DNA from: Burkholderia pseudomultivorans
Lineage (GTDB): Bacteria > Pseudomonadota > Gammaproteobacteria > Burkholderiales > Burkholderiaceae
DNA: 64,000 bases
Direction of reading: 5' to 3'
NCBI RefSeq assembly: GCF_001718415.1
Contig: NZ_CP013377.1
Location: 682,001-746,000 of the forward strand
Shown here: in pieces, positions 29,456 to 39,653 of the stretch
Position numbering within the stretch: position 1 is the stretch's first letter
Layout of the letters: each line of letters opens with the position of its first letter
Notes under the pieces: generated by a model
What the model was told of the DNA's origin: nothing
Database searches by the model: none
What the model saw: the letters and a program-made list of their open reading frames with translations, nothing else
Program-made: the position numbers and the translations under genes

Positions 29456-30781
29456 GTGAAAAACACCCTCGAACAACTGCAGTCCGGCCGCCTGACGGGC
29501 GCACGGCAGCTCAAGCTCGCCTGCGGGCTGACCGAATTCCCGCGCGAGATCTTCGACCTGGCCGATACGCTCGAAGTGCTCGACCTGACCGGCAACACGC
29601 TTGCGTCGCTGCCGGACGACCTGCCGAGGCTGCACCGTCTGCGCATCCTGTTCGCGTCCGGCAACCGTTTCACCGAGCTGCCCGCGGTGCTCGGCGCATG
29701 TTCGCAGCTGGACATGGTCGGCTTCAAGGCGAACCGGATCCGTACCGTGCCGCGCGACGCGCTGCCGCGTGCGCTGCGCTGGCTGATTCTCACCGACAAC
29801 GAAATCGACGAACTGCCCGCCGAAATCGGCGATTGTTCGCGATTGCAGAAGCTGATGCTCGCGGGCAACCGTCTGCGTGTACTGCCCGCGGAAATGGCAG
29901 CATGCCGCGCGCTCGAACTCGTGCGCCTGTCCGCGAACCGGCTGGAGACGTTGCCGGACTGGCTGCTGCGCCTGCCGCGCCTCGCGTGGCTCGCGTATGC
30001 GGGCAATCCGTTCGGTGCGGCGCTGGAGGCCGAAGCGTCGACCGATCGGAGCGTCGCGGAGATCGACTGGAGCGAACTCGCCTGCGAGGAGAAGCTGGGT
30101 GAAGGCGCATCGGGCGTCATCTACCGCGCGCAATGGCACGCGGCAGGGCAGGCGCCGCGCGCGGTCGCGGTCAAGCTGTTCAAGGGTGCGGTCACGAGCG
30201 ACGGCCTGCCCGATTGCGAAATGGCCGCATGCCTGCACGCCGGACGTCATCGGAACATGATCCCGGTGATCGGCCAGCTGCGCGGTCATCCGGACGGCGC
30301 ACACGGCCTCGTGATGGAACTGGTCGATCCCGCGCTCGACACCCTCGCCGGGCCGCCGAGCTTCGCGACCTGCACGCGCGACGTATATGCGGCCGATGTG
30401 AGATTCGCACCGGCGACGGCATGGCGGATCGCGCACGGCATCGCGTCGGTCGCGCGTCATCTGCACGCGCGCGGCATCATGCACGGCGACCTGTACGCGC
30501 ACAATATCCTGCACGACGGCGCGGGCGGCGCGTTGCTCGGCGATTTTGGCGCGGCGTCGGTCTACGACGTGAACGACCGCGTGCGCGCGGCGCGGCTCGA
30601 ACGGCTGGAAGTCAGGGCCTTCGGTTATCTGCTCGACGAGTTGCTGGCGCGATGCGAGCCGCATGCGTGGGAAGGTTCGGACGTACTCGATGCGCTTGCC
30701 GCCGCCTGTCTGAACGAAGAGATCGACGCGCGGCCGTCGTTCGACGAGATCGCGGCCGTGTTGGCCGCGTCGAAGGGGTGA
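29456..30781 (+). CDS. Leucine-rich-repeat protein with serine/threonine kinase domain
   Basis: The 441-residue protein joins an N-terminal LRR domain (about residues 15-190, repeats of the LxxLxLxxNxLxxLP type such as LEVLDLTGNTLASLPDDL) to a C-terminal protein kinase. The glycine loop GEGASG is at 215-220, the ATP lysine (AVAVKLF) at about 240, the catalytic loop HGDLYAHN at 344-350 and GDFG at 362-365. The catalytic loop has HGD in place of HRD, but Asp, Asn and DFG are intact, so activity is plausible. No membrane segment is seen. Two GTG starts are possible (29411 and 29456) and neither has a clear ribosome binding site. I chose 29456 because MKNTLEQLQSGRL reads as the family start. Partners are unknown. 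Confidence 0.88.
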   Translation: MKNTLEQLQSGRLTGARQLKLACGLTEFPREIFDLADTLEVLDLTGNTLASLPDDLPRLHRLRILFASGNRFTELPAVLGACSQLDMVGFKANRIRTVPRDALPRALRWLILTDNEIDELPAEIGDCSRLQKLMLAGNRLRVLPAEMAACRALELVRLSANRLETLPDWLLRLPRLAWLAYAGNPFGAALEAEASTDRSVAEIDWSELACEEKLGEGASGVIYRAQWHAAGQAPRAVAVKLFKGAVTSDGLPDCEMAACLHAGRHRNMIPVIGQLRGHPDGAHGLVMELVDPALDTLAGPPSFATCTRDVYAADVRFAPATAWRIAHGIASVARHLHARGIMHGDLYAHNILHDGAGGALLGDFGAASVYDVNDRVRAARLERLEVRAFGYLLDELLARCEPHAWEGSDVLDALAAACLNEEIDARPSFDEIAAVLAASKG

Positions 30782-30890
30782 TGCTGGCGCCTGCCGCGCA
30801 GTCGACAGGCGGCGGTCGGCAAGCGGCGCCGCGGTCGGGGTGAAGCCGCGCATGACGACGCGGCGGCGTGCTTCACCCCGACGCCCGGCG

Positions 30891-31064
30891 TCAACGTGCG
30901 TCGCGCATGCAGTATGCGGCGATCGCGGACGGCGAATCGATGGCGCCCGGCCGCGTCATCCACGCGATCCATCCGGCCCATAACCCGCAGGCAATCAGCA
31001 CGGCGACGTTCAGCGGCGTCCGGTAGCGGACGATCAGGTCGGCCAGCAACAGTCGGTCTTTCAT
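30891..31064 (-). CDS. Small membrane protein at the end of the copper cluster
   Basis: This 57-residue frame starts at 31064 with GGAGGCACC directly upstream. It has one strong hydrophobic segment (PLNVAVLIACGLWAGWIAWM, about residues 17-36) and ends with a cysteine-containing tail (YCMRDAR). It lies 30 bases after the PCu(A)C gene on the same strand. Length, ribosome binding site, GC3 pattern and operon position support it as a real gene. I do not recognise a family; a role in copper handling at the inner membrane is only positional inference. Confidence 0.6.
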   Translation of the reverse strand: MKDRLLLADLIVRYRTPLNVAVLIACGLWAGWIAWMTRPGAIDSPSAIAAYCMRDAR

Positions 31065-31094
31065 GGTGCCTCCATCGGTCGTTGCGGATGCGCC

Positions 31095-31541
31095 TTACTG
31101 GCCGGTATACGAAGGCGACTTCGCGTCGCAGCTCACGGACACCGTCGAGCCGTCGGCGAAATGCAGCGCGAGCGGCACCTTCGCGCCCGGCGCGACGGGC
31201 TGGCGCGGTTCTTCCAGCATCACGTGATAGCTCTTCGGCTTGAACGTCAGCGTGCCGTGCGCGGGCACCTCGACCGAGTCGACGTGGACCATCTTCGCGG
31301 TGCTGCCGCTGGTCTGCGTCTCGTGCAGCATCGCCATCCCGAACGCGGGCGTGTCGACGCCGGTCAGTGCGACGGGCTTGTCGCCGTTGTTCTTCACCGT
31401 GAAATAGCCGGACGACGGCACCGTCGCCGGCATTGCGCGAATCCAGCACGCATCGGCCTGCACGGCCGGCGCCGCGAACGTTGCCGAGGCGTGCAGCCCC
31501 AGCAGGGCAAGCATCAGGCCGGCGGAGAGCGATTTCTTCAT
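31095..31541 (-). CDS. Periplasmic copper chaperone PCu(A)C
   Basis: The 148-residue exported protein has a signal peptide ending near ATFAAPAVQ. Its PCu(A)C (DUF461) cupredoxin-like domain has the copper ligands in the pattern H-x(~10)-M ... H-x-M: MLHETQTSGSTAKM around residues 70-83 and YHVMLEEP around 104-111. Family members bind Cu(I) and supply the CuA centre of cytochrome oxidase or contribute to copper uptake and tolerance. A late cysteine (VSVSCDAK) is an extra feature. It sits 40 bases after the CopC gene. Confidence 0.93.
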   Translation of the reverse strand: MKKSLSAGLMLALLGLHASATFAAPAVQADACWIRAMPATVPSSGYFTVKNNGDKPVALTGVDTPAFGMAMLHETQTSGSTAKMVHVDSVEVPAHGTLTFKPKSYHVMLEEPRQPVAPGAKVPLALHFADGSTVSVSCDAKSPSYTGQ

Positions 31542-31581
31542 CGTGGGTTGTCCTGGGTTGATTGAAAGGCGCGAGCGAGTA

Positions 31582-31944
31582 TCACTTCAGCGTGAACGTG
31601 TAGTGGCCTTGCGTGCGATGCCCGTCGTTGGCCACTGCGACCCACGCGACCGTATAGGTGCCGGCCGTCAGGTTCGACAGCGCGACGTGCATGCGCTTGC
31701 GGTTGCCGTCGTCGACGCTCGACTTGCCGTCGGCGACGGACTGGCCGTGGCTGTCGGTGACCGCGATCGAGCTGAACGCGGGTTCGAGCGCCTCGTCGAA
31801 ATCGATCGTGACGGCGTGCGGCGCGCTGGTGAGCGTGGCGCCCGCGGCTGGCTGCTGCGTTTTCGGGAACGCGTGCGCGTGCGCGGCCTGCGCGACGATG
31901 ACGGTCAGCGCGGCGGCGCCGCGCAGGAGTGCGGAAGTTTTCAT
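31582..31944 (-). CDS. copC: CopC/YobA-like copper-binding protein
   Basis: The 120-residue periplasmic protein has a signal peptide (MKTSALLRGAAALTVIVAQA, cleaved after AHA) that would leave His as the new first residue (HAFPKTQQPAAG). This is the N-terminal copper ligand arrangement of CopC proteins. The beta-sandwich fold ends with NDGHRTQGHYTFTLK, which holds two more potential His ligands. It overlaps the upstream outer-membrane-like gene by four bases (ATGA), so they are translationally coupled. No CopD fusion is present. The function is copper sequestration or delivery in the periplasm. Confidence 0.9.
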   Translation of the reverse strand: MKTSALLRGAAALTVIVAQAAHAHAFPKTQQPAAGATLTSAPHAVTIDFDEALEPAFSSIAVTDSHGQSVADGKSSVDDGNRKRMHVALSNLTAGTYTVAWVAVANDGHRTQGHYTFTLK

Positions 31945-32837
31945 GGCTGGATGAGCGGTTTGCCGATCGAGTGGGGGAAGATGTCGTCGAGATACAGATG
32001 GGCTTGCAGCAGCACGCCCGTATGGCGTCCGGACGCGCGATTGACCGGGATCTGCGCTTCGATGCCGAACTGGCCCCAGCGCGTCAACCACAGCACGCCG
32101 GGATTGATCGTGCCGGTGGTCTGCCCGGAGCATGCACCGCCGGTGCAGGTGTTCATCGGGAATTCGACGATCGGCACGAGGTTCGCGAACGGCGCGCCGA
32201 GGCCGAGGTTCTTCACCGACGATTGCAGGTACGGAATGCTGTACTGCACGGTCATGCCCCAGTCGAGCGAATCGGGTGCGGACGCGTTGGTCGTGAAATT
32301 CGGCGACACGGCGCCGGTGATCGCGAGCGGGCGCAGGTAGGCGAGCGCGTCGGGCAGGTCGCCGAAGCCCTTGCCGAAGAACACGCCCGGCGAAATCGTC
32401 GAGAACGCGTCGCCGATCGCCTTCGAGCCGGTGCCGCCGAGCGTCGCATGGACGCCGGCCGACAGCATGAACTCGTGCGCCGGGTTCACGTACGCGAGGT
32501 ATTTCAGGCCGATGGTCAGGTTGTCGGCGCCTTTTGCCGAGCCGCCGTCCGGCGCGTTCTGCGTGACGTAGGCGCTGCCGACGCTGAACGCGAGGTTCGA
32601 CGTGATCAGCTTGTCCCATTCGAACGACGCGGTGTTGACGTTGACGTCGCCGCTGTCGCCCGGCGTCTTGATGTGGCCGAACTGGAAGTCGATTTCATCG
32701 CCGACGCCGGGATCGTCGATGGCCATCGTCGCGGGGAATACACGGTCGCCGGCAATCGCATGGGCGCGGGCGGCAGCGGGGAAACAGCAGCAGAGCGCGC
32801 CCGCGAGCAGTGCGGGTGCAGCAACGGGGATCTTCAT
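31941..32837 (-). CDS. Exported beta-barrel-like protein of the copper cluster
   Basis: The 298-residue protein has a signal peptide (ending around ARAHAIAGDR). Its alternating strands with many aromatic and glycine residues resemble the outer-membrane MetA/phenol-pathway-like (transporter OMP) families. Examples are FQFGHIKTPG, WDKLITSNLAFSVGSAY and WLTRWGQFGIEAQIPV. The protein ends without a terminal aromatic. One internal pair of cysteines lies in MNTCTGGACSGQ. It precedes copC with a 4-base overlap and follows the DUF2946 gene by 90 bases. A role in copper passage or binding at the outer membrane is inferred from context only. Confidence 0.75.
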   Translation of the reverse strand: MKIPVAAPALLAGALCCCFPAAARAHAIAGDRVFPATMAIDDPGVGDEIDFQFGHIKTPGDSGDVNVNTASFEWDKLITSNLAFSVGSAYVTQNAPDGGSAKGADNLTIGLKYLAYVNPAHEFMLSAGVHATLGGTGSKAIGDAFSTISPGVFFGKGFGDLPDALAYLRPLAITGAVSPNFTTNASAPDSLDWGMTVQYSIPYLQSSVKNLGLGAPFANLVPIVEFPMNTCTGGACSGQTTGTINPGVLWLTRWGQFGIEAQIPVNRASGRHTGVLLQAHLYLDDIFPHSIGKPLIQP

Positions 32838-32927
32838 GATCGTCCTTCGGAACGTGACAGCTCACGCACGCCGACGGCATGCGCGGAGAGCGCGATGCAC
32901 GTCGGCATCACGCACTGTAGCGGCGGT

Positions 32928-33305
32928 TCAGGACGGGAAAGGCGGCGCGCGCGGCTGCGCGGCCGTGAGCGGCAGCGTGCGGCGCAGGCTTTCGAAGCGG
33001 GTCGCTTCGCGATGCTGGAGGACGCGCACGGTGGCCGCGAACGTCAGTTCGGGCGTCGGCAGCGCGGGCGCATGCGTGAGGAGGCTGCAGTAGCCGCATG
33101 CCTGCAGATGCGCGCACAGGCTTTTCGACGATGCGTTGGCCGCGTCGCTCGCGGATGACGGCTGCACGGTGCAGTAGCTCGCGAGCAGCGCGTCCACGCG
33201 GCTCTGGGTCGTCAGCGCCTGCGAGATCGTCGGTGCGAGCGACGCCATCAGGATGGCGAGCATCCCGATCAGACTGCCGATCTTCCGCAGACGACGACTC
33301 AGCAT
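32928..33305 (-). CDS. DUF2946 family protein, first gene of the copper cluster
   Basis: The 125-residue protein begins with a basic stretch and a membrane/signal segment (IGSLIGMLAILMASLAPTIS). Its cysteines follow the DUF2946 pattern, SLCAHLQACGYCSLLTH. DUF2946 genes commonly accompany copper and TonB-receptor genes. The ATG at 33305 is used; a TTG four codons upstream is possible. Its position at the 5' end of the five-gene set suggests that the cluster promoter lies just upstream of 33305. Confidence 0.82.
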   Translation of the reverse strand: MLSRRLRKIGSLIGMLAILMASLAPTISQALTTQSRVDALLASYCTVQPSSASDAANASSKSLCAHLQACGYCSLLTHAPALPTPELTFAATVRVLQHREATRFESLRRTLPLTAAQPRAPPFPS

Positions 33306-33436
33306 GCGATGGCGCAACGGCGAGAGGACGATGATGGAGCGGAATTATGCCATGTGCGCAACGGCGCGGATATGCGGGGTTGCGCGTGTCAGGGTGGCGC
33401 GCAGCGGCGTGCGCGTACGCGCTGTCGGCCGTCGCG

Positions 33437-33613
33437 CTACGCGTGTTTCGTCAGATATTTGGCGATCAGCGTCATCTGCGCGGCCCAACCCTGGTCGTTC
33501 ATCTCGTATGCCTTCGCACGGCGCTCCGCGGCGAGCTGGTCGAAGCCGGATTCGACGACCGTCAGCAGCGTGCCGTCCGGTCGATCGGCGAGCGAGAACG
33601 TGACGAGCGTCAT
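33437..33613 (-). pseudogene. C-terminal remnant of an SRPBCC/AHSA1-family gene
   Basis: The frame encodes MTLVTFSLADRPDGTLLTVV followed by ESGFDQL, an alanine/arginine-rich helix and NDQGWAAQMTLIAKYL. These are the last 58 residues of an AHSA1/START-like protein (normally about 150). The upstream sequence in all frames lacks the N-terminal two thirds, so this is probably a truncated relic, although the short ORF could still be translated from its ATG. Confidence 0.6.
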
Positions 33614-33720
33614 CGGCTCGGACCCTGTTTTTCGATGCGATCGGCTTGCGGTGGCATGACGTTCTCCATGCAGGGATCAGACGTTTGCGGGTCGCGGCGC
33701 ACGCATGCGCGTTTGGACCC

Positions 33721-34023
33721 CTAGTCGAGCACGACCGCGTCGGGCACGTCGAGCACGAGATCCGACGTCGCGACGGCCACGCACGGCAGCGTATAGCCGT
33801 CGGCCTTTTCGTCGCGGCTCAGGCCCGGCCATTCGATCGTGTAGCGTACGCTGCCGCTGACGATCCGGCAAAGGCATGTACGGCACGTGCCGTTGCGGCA
33901 CGTGCGCGGCAGCGAGACGCGCGCGAACGCGGCGGCCTCGAGCAGCGTCAGCGAGTCGGGCGCGTCGAAGCTGACGCCGAGCGGCTCGATGCGCACGACG
34001 GGAGGGCGTTCGGAATCGGTCAT
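33721..34023 (-). CDS. 2Fe-2S plant-type ferredoxin
   Basis: The 100-residue protein has the plant-type ferredoxin fold, with cluster ligands in TCRNGTCRTCLCRI (C-x4-C-x2-C) and a fourth cysteine in TLPCVAVA. An extra cysteine lies just after the third ligand. It transfers electrons to a redox partner in the cytoplasm; no reductase or oxygenase gene is adjacent. It starts at 34023 and lies 87 bases downstream of the sigma-54 activator gene on the same strand, so it may be co-transcribed with it. The partner is unknown. Confidence 0.9.
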   Translation of the reverse strand: MTDSERPPVVRIEPLGVSFDAPDSLTLLEAAAFARVSLPRTCRNGTCRTCLCRIVSGSVRYTIEWPGLSRDEKADGYTLPCVAVATSDLVLDVPDAVVLD

Positions 34024-34109
34024 GGGTGACGGGTGATGAATCGGCGGCGATGCGAAGCATACCCGAAGCGGTCGGCGGCCGGCGCGCGGCGGGCCGCCGG
34101 CGACAGCCG

Positions 34110-35999
<1,890 letters not shown>

Positions 36000-36013
36000 C
36001 GGTTGTCTCCTGT

Positions 36014-36113
36014 CGACCGCAGTTGGCGCTTCAGCGCTTACTGCGGTCCCATGCACTCGCGGTCGGCCGCAGTTGGCGCGTCAGCGCTTGCTGCGGTCCC
36101 ATGCACTCGCGGT
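36014..36113. repeat. Tandem 50-bp palindromic repeat upstream of the sigma-54 activator
   Basis: Two copies of a 50-bp unit (36014-36063, 36064-36113) differ at only a few positions and are followed by the start of a third (GGTCGACCGC). Each unit contains GACCGCAGT ... ACTGCGGTC (one or two changes in copy 2) around an inner GCGCT-TC-AGCGC hairpin. It lies in the leader or promoter of the activator gene. Confidence 0.8.
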
Positions 36114-36336
36114 CGACCGCGATCATCGCCGGTCCATCCGCCGCAGCTCCGCGCGGCGCGCGCCGGTCATTCGAGTATCCGTCATCATACAAGCGCCGCG
36201 CGCGATGCGCGACCACGGGCAAATTCTCCTTGCTTTTAAGCGTCTACCTGCAATGATGGAAATGGAGAACGCACGCGCCGTACTCCGCACTGCAACATGC
36301 ATGCGACGCGACATGCATCCGTTCGGGAGAGCCATC

Positions 36337-36528
36337 ATGGTTCGGACGGAACTGAGAGTCGTGCTGGCGGCCATCGCCACCTTCATCATGCTGGGCGGCA
36401 TCGCCGTGGCGATCCACGGTCTGCTGTTCGATCTGACCGATGCGGTGCGATACGGGGCGGCCGCGATCGCAACCGGCGCCACGACCGCCGCGATTGCACT
36501 CAATGTCTGGCCCACCGACCCGCACTGA
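36337..36528 (+). CDS. Small two-helix membrane protein
   Basis: The 63-residue product has two hydrophobic segments (LRVVLAAIATFIMLGGIAVA and AAAIATGATTAAIALNVW) joined by a short acidic loop, and no recognised domain. GGGAGAG six bases upstream supports ATG 36337. The frame is open further upstream, but those residues are basic and low in complexity. It stands alone between the repeat region and the DUF1488 gene. I do not recognise a function; it looks like the many small inner-membrane proteins of Burkholderia. Confidence 0.6.
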   Translation: MVRTELRVVLAAIATFIMLGGIAVAIHGLLFDLTDAVRYGAAAIATGATTAAIALNVWPTDPH

Positions 36529-36603
36529 CGCGCGTCGGGAAAACGGTGCCGGATGCCGCGCGGGTCGCCGTTGATCCGCGTCGGGGCAACGCACACCGAA
36601 ATT

Positions 36604-36631
36604 TTGTCTCCTGCGCGAAACCGTCTAAAGT
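36604..36631 (+). promoter_or_regulatory. Candidate promoter of the DUF1488 gene
   Basis: TTGTCT (36604-36609) and TAAAGT (36626-36631), 16 bases apart, lie about 140 bases before the ATG at 36772. The boxes are reasonable but not strong. Confidence 0.4.
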
Positions 36632-36771
36632 GGAATGCAACCGGCATGCATTGTCCACGCCAACCCCCGTGTCCGATGCCTCCGCCGGCGAGCCCGCGTC
36701 ATTCTCGTCCGGCCGGTGGCGGACGACGGACGCGGTCATTCGTTTTCTACCGGATGATTGAGGCGGCTCCC

Positions 36772-37059
36772 ATGCAGATCCATTTCACGAACGATGCGCC
36801 CGAATATTCGGGGCGCGACCTGATGCTTGCGTTTACGGCGTTGGTCAATGGCGAGCGCGTCCAATGTCAGATCACGGCCGAGGCGCTGGAGGATCATTTC
36901 GGTGCGGCCTCGCCGCGCTTCGAGGACATGGTCGGCGCGTTCGACCAGCACCGCGACCGCATCGAGGCGGCCGCGCGGCGGCTGTTGTCGGAAACGCGCG
37001 CGCAATGCGTGACGCTGCGCAGCGGCTATGTGCGCTTCTACGAGGCGAACTGGCGCTGA
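36772..37059 (+). CDS. DUF1488 family protein
   Basis: The 95-residue soluble protein matches DUF1488, a small proteobacterial family of unknown function. It begins MQIHFTNDAPEYSGRDLMLAF, contains VQCQITAEALEDHFGA and a helix with FDQHRDRIEAAARRLL, and ends LRSGYVRFYEANW. The frame continues upstream, but the family start and the position after a GGCGGC stretch favour 36772. It is convergent with the purine permease gene, separated by a hairpin terminator. Confidence 0.85.
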   Translation: MQIHFTNDAPEYSGRDLMLAFTALVNGERVQCQITAEALEDHFGAASPRFEDMVGAFDQHRDRIEAAARRLLSETRAQCVTLRSGYVRFYEANWR

Positions 37060-37145
37060 CCGGTCGAGCGGTCGGTGACGGAACGGGCGCCGTATGCCGG
37101 CGCCCGTGTCGTATCGGCCGTCCGTCGCGATCCCCCTGAAACGAC

Positions 37146-37169
37146 AAACGCCACCCGAAGGTGGCGTTT
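37146..37169. terminator. Bidirectional terminator between DUF1488 gene and purine permease
   Basis: AAACGCCACC (37146-37155), loop CGAA, GGTGGCGTTT (37160-37169) is a perfect 10-bp stem. T-rich flanks lie on both sides (GTTTGCTTG on plus, GTTTGTCGTTT on minus). A second GC hairpin lies at 37085-37105. Confidence 0.8.
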
Positions 37170-37200
37170 GCTTGTCGTGCGTCGCGCGGCGGCGCGTCCG

Positions 37201-38502
37201 TCATTCGCTGCCGAGATAGAAGAAGCGGAACAGGAACACGGCCGCGATGATCCATACGATCGGCTTGACCTTGCCGCCCTGGCCGGTCAGCAGCTTCAGG
37301 CCGCCGTATGCGATGAAGCCGAACGCGACGCCGTTCGCGATCGAGTACGTGAACGGCATCAGCAGCGCGGTCAGCGCGGCCGGCACGGCTTCGGTCGCAT
37401 CGTCCCACGGCACCTCGACCATTTCGCGCAGCATCAGGCACGACACGTACAGCAGCGCCGGCGCGGTCGCGTAGGCGGGCACCACGCCCGCGAGCGGCGC
37501 GATGAACAGGCATGCGAGGAACAGCACCGCGACGGTGATCGCGGTCACGCCCGTGCGGCCGCCGGCCTGCACGCCCGATGCGCTCTCGATATACGCGGTG
37601 GTCGACGACGTGCCGAGCACCGAGCCCGCGACGATCGCGGTGCTGTCGGCGAGCAGCGCCTTGTTCAGGCGGTTCATCTTGCCTTCGACGAGCAGGCCCG
37701 CGCGGTTCGCGACGCCCATCAGCGTGCCGGTCGCATCGAACAGTTCGACGAGGAAGAACACCAGGATCACGTTGATGATGCCGGTCGACAGCGCGGCGCC
37801 GATGTCGAGCTTGAACAGCGTCGCGTCGATCGACGGCGGCGCGGAGAACACGCCGTGGAACTGGTTGTCGCCGAAGAAGAACGACAGGATCGTCACGCCG
37901 ATGATGCCGATCAGGATCGCGCCGCGCACGCGCAGGTGGTCGAGCGTGACGATCGTGAAGAAGCCGACGATCGCGAGGATCGTGTCGTGCTTGTGCAGGT
38001 CGCCGAGCGTGACGAGCGTCGCCGGGTTGCCGACGATCACGCCCGAGGTCTTCAGCGAGATGATGCCGAGGAACAGGCCGATGCCCGCGGTGATCGAGAT
38101 GCGCAGCGATTTCGGAATGCCGTTGACGATTGCCTCGCGCACGCGGAACAGCGTGACGATCAGGAACAGGCAGCCGGAGATGAACACCGCGCCGAGCGCG
38201 GCCTGCCACGTGAAGCCCATCCCCTTGACGACCGTGTACGCGAAATACGCGTTCAGGCCCATGCCGGGCGCGCACGCGATCGGGTAGTTCGCGTACAGCC
38301 CCATGATGATCGATGCCAGCGCCGCGACGAGGCAGGTCGCGACGAACACGGATTCCTTCGGCATGCCGGCGTCGCCGAGGATCGCGGGGTTGACGAAGAT
38401 GATGTAGGCCATCGTCAGGAACGTGGTGACGCCCGCGAGTATTTCGGTGCGGAAGTCGGTGCCGGCTTCAGCGAAGCCGAAATACCGCTTGATGGATTCC
38501 AT
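37201..38502 (-). CDS. NCS2/AzgA-family purine permease
   Basis: The 433-residue inner-membrane protein has the 14-helix nucleobase-cation-symporter 2 architecture. It belongs to the AzgA branch (E. coli AdeP, GhxP), which imports adenine, hypoxanthine or guanine by proton symport. Typical features are the N-terminus FGFAEAGTDFRTEILAGVTT, LTMAYIIFVNPAIL, the half-helix motif ACAPGMGLNAYFAYTVV and the C-terminal signature ESASGVQAGGRTGVTAIT. Substrate preference is not readable by eye. It is a single-gene unit with its own upstream region and ends at the shared terminator at 37146. Confidence 0.93.
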   Translation of the reverse strand: MESIKRYFGFAEAGTDFRTEILAGVTTFLTMAYIIFVNPAILGDAGMPKESVFVATCLVAALASIIMGLYANYPIACAPGMGLNAYFAYTVVKGMGFTWQAALGAVFISGCLFLIVTLFRVREAIVNGIPKSLRISITAGIGLFLGIISLKTSGVIVGNPATLVTLGDLHKHDTILAIVGFFTIVTLDHLRVRGAILIGIIGVTILSFFFGDNQFHGVFSAPPSIDATLFKLDIGAALSTGIINVILVFFLVELFDATGTLMGVANRAGLLVEGKMNRLNKALLADSTAIVAGSVLGTSSTTAYIESASGVQAGGRTGVTAITVAVLFLACLFIAPLAGVVPAYATAPALLYVSCLMLREMVEVPWDDATEAVPAALTALLMPFTYSIANGVAFGFIAYGGLKLLTGQGGKVKPIVWIIAAVFLFRFFYLGSE

Positions 38503-39211
38503 GAAGGCGTTTCTCCGGTCGGGTTGTCGTGTTGCTTGTTGTGCCGAATTGTTGTACGGGCAGCGTGCGGCCGGCTAACTGTAACCAGCCACTATTGCCC
38601 GGCTATCGGCGGATTGTAATAGCGCGGATAGCTCCGACGATATAGTCGCGGGGCATGATCGCGGTCTTTGTGCGGAACGGGCGGGCGGTCGATGGCAGGG
38701 TGGCCGGGCCGGCCGCGCGAAGACGGCGCGCATTTTACCGGTTCGGCGGCAGCGGACAGGAGAAACGGGACGGCGGCGCGCGCGCAGGCGGCCGATGCGT
38801 GCGCAACGGCGCTGCAGCGGCAGGGTCGTTGCGATGACATGCGACTGAAACGGAGCGCCCGCATGCTGTCGGGACGACGGGCATGCGCCGGCCATTCGTC
38901 AGTCCAGGCCGGAGCGGGCATCGGGCTATCGTGCGCCGAAGCCGTCCCGTCCGCAACTGTCATTTCGCGATGCGGGCCCGACTGTGGTTTTCTGTGTAAA
39001 AGATTGCAAGACCCCATCGCGTAAACCGGCAAGTCTTTCTAGGATAGAGAAACCGCGCACACACGCCCGTGCCGGTTGCTGCCGGCGCGGGGGAGCGGCA
39101 GCACGTGTGGGCCCGGGCGGTGAAGCGCGGTGACGGCCGTTGTGCGGTTCGGGCAGACACGGCCGGTTGCGATTGCCCGATGCGGGTTCGTCCGCCATCA
39201 CGGAGGTCAGC
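38503..39211. other. Long intergenic region without a supported gene
   Basis: Overlapping arginine/alanine-rich frames occur on both strands, but none has a ribosome binding site or domain. The segment 38990-39050 is relatively A/T-rich and may contain the promoter for the gene at 39212. No purine riboswitch motif was recognised upstream of the permease. Confidence 0.5.
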
Positions 39212-39490
39212 ATGTTGAACTGGATCAGCCGTTGGGCCATGCGGCACGCCCCCACGCCGGAAAAAACCGCTGCGTCGATGCTCGTGACGGCGCGCATGGA
39301 ACTGTTCGCAGCCGAGCAGCGCGTCATCGACGCGAAATTACAGGCGGATTACTGGCGCACGCGTGTGTCGTTCCTCGAGGAAGTGCAGAAGCAGGGCATC
39401 GATCCCTGGGTGACCTCGCAGGCGACGCAAAGGCCCGAGCTCGATTCGACTCCACGCAGCACGGGCCCGCGTCTCGCCGCCAGCACCTGA
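39212..39490 (+). CDS. Hypothetical protein, helical (92 aa)
   Basis: The product is a small soluble protein, MLNWISRWAMRHAPTPEKTA with a long central helix (ARMELFAAEQRVIDAKLQAD) and WRTRVSFLEEVQKQG. It looks like a coiled coil that may dimerise. GGAGG six bases upstream supports ATG 39212. There is no signal peptide. I do not recognise the family. It lies alone, convergent with the DUF2917 gene. Confidence 0.65.
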   Translation: MLNWISRWAMRHAPTPEKTAASMLVTARMELFAAEQRVIDAKLQADYWRTRVSFLEEVQKQGIDPWVTSQATQRPELDSTPRSTGPRLAAST

Positions 39491-39653
39491 ATCCCGTCAT
39501 CTGATGCAACTGATGGCTGTGCACGGCGCGCGATCGCTCGCGGCATGCAGCGGCATGTCGCGTCATTCGATGCGCACCTGCGGCGCGTTGCGCCGCGGGT
39601 GCGTCCGTTTCCGGTCGCGGCCGTTCCGCGTTCCCCGCGCGTGAGCGCGTCGA

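Noticed and set aside
38503..39211. Possible purine riboswitch upstream of the AzgA permease
   Set aside because: No conserved core of the purine aptamer (three-way junction with its loop motifs) was found, and such riboswitches are rare in this lineage.
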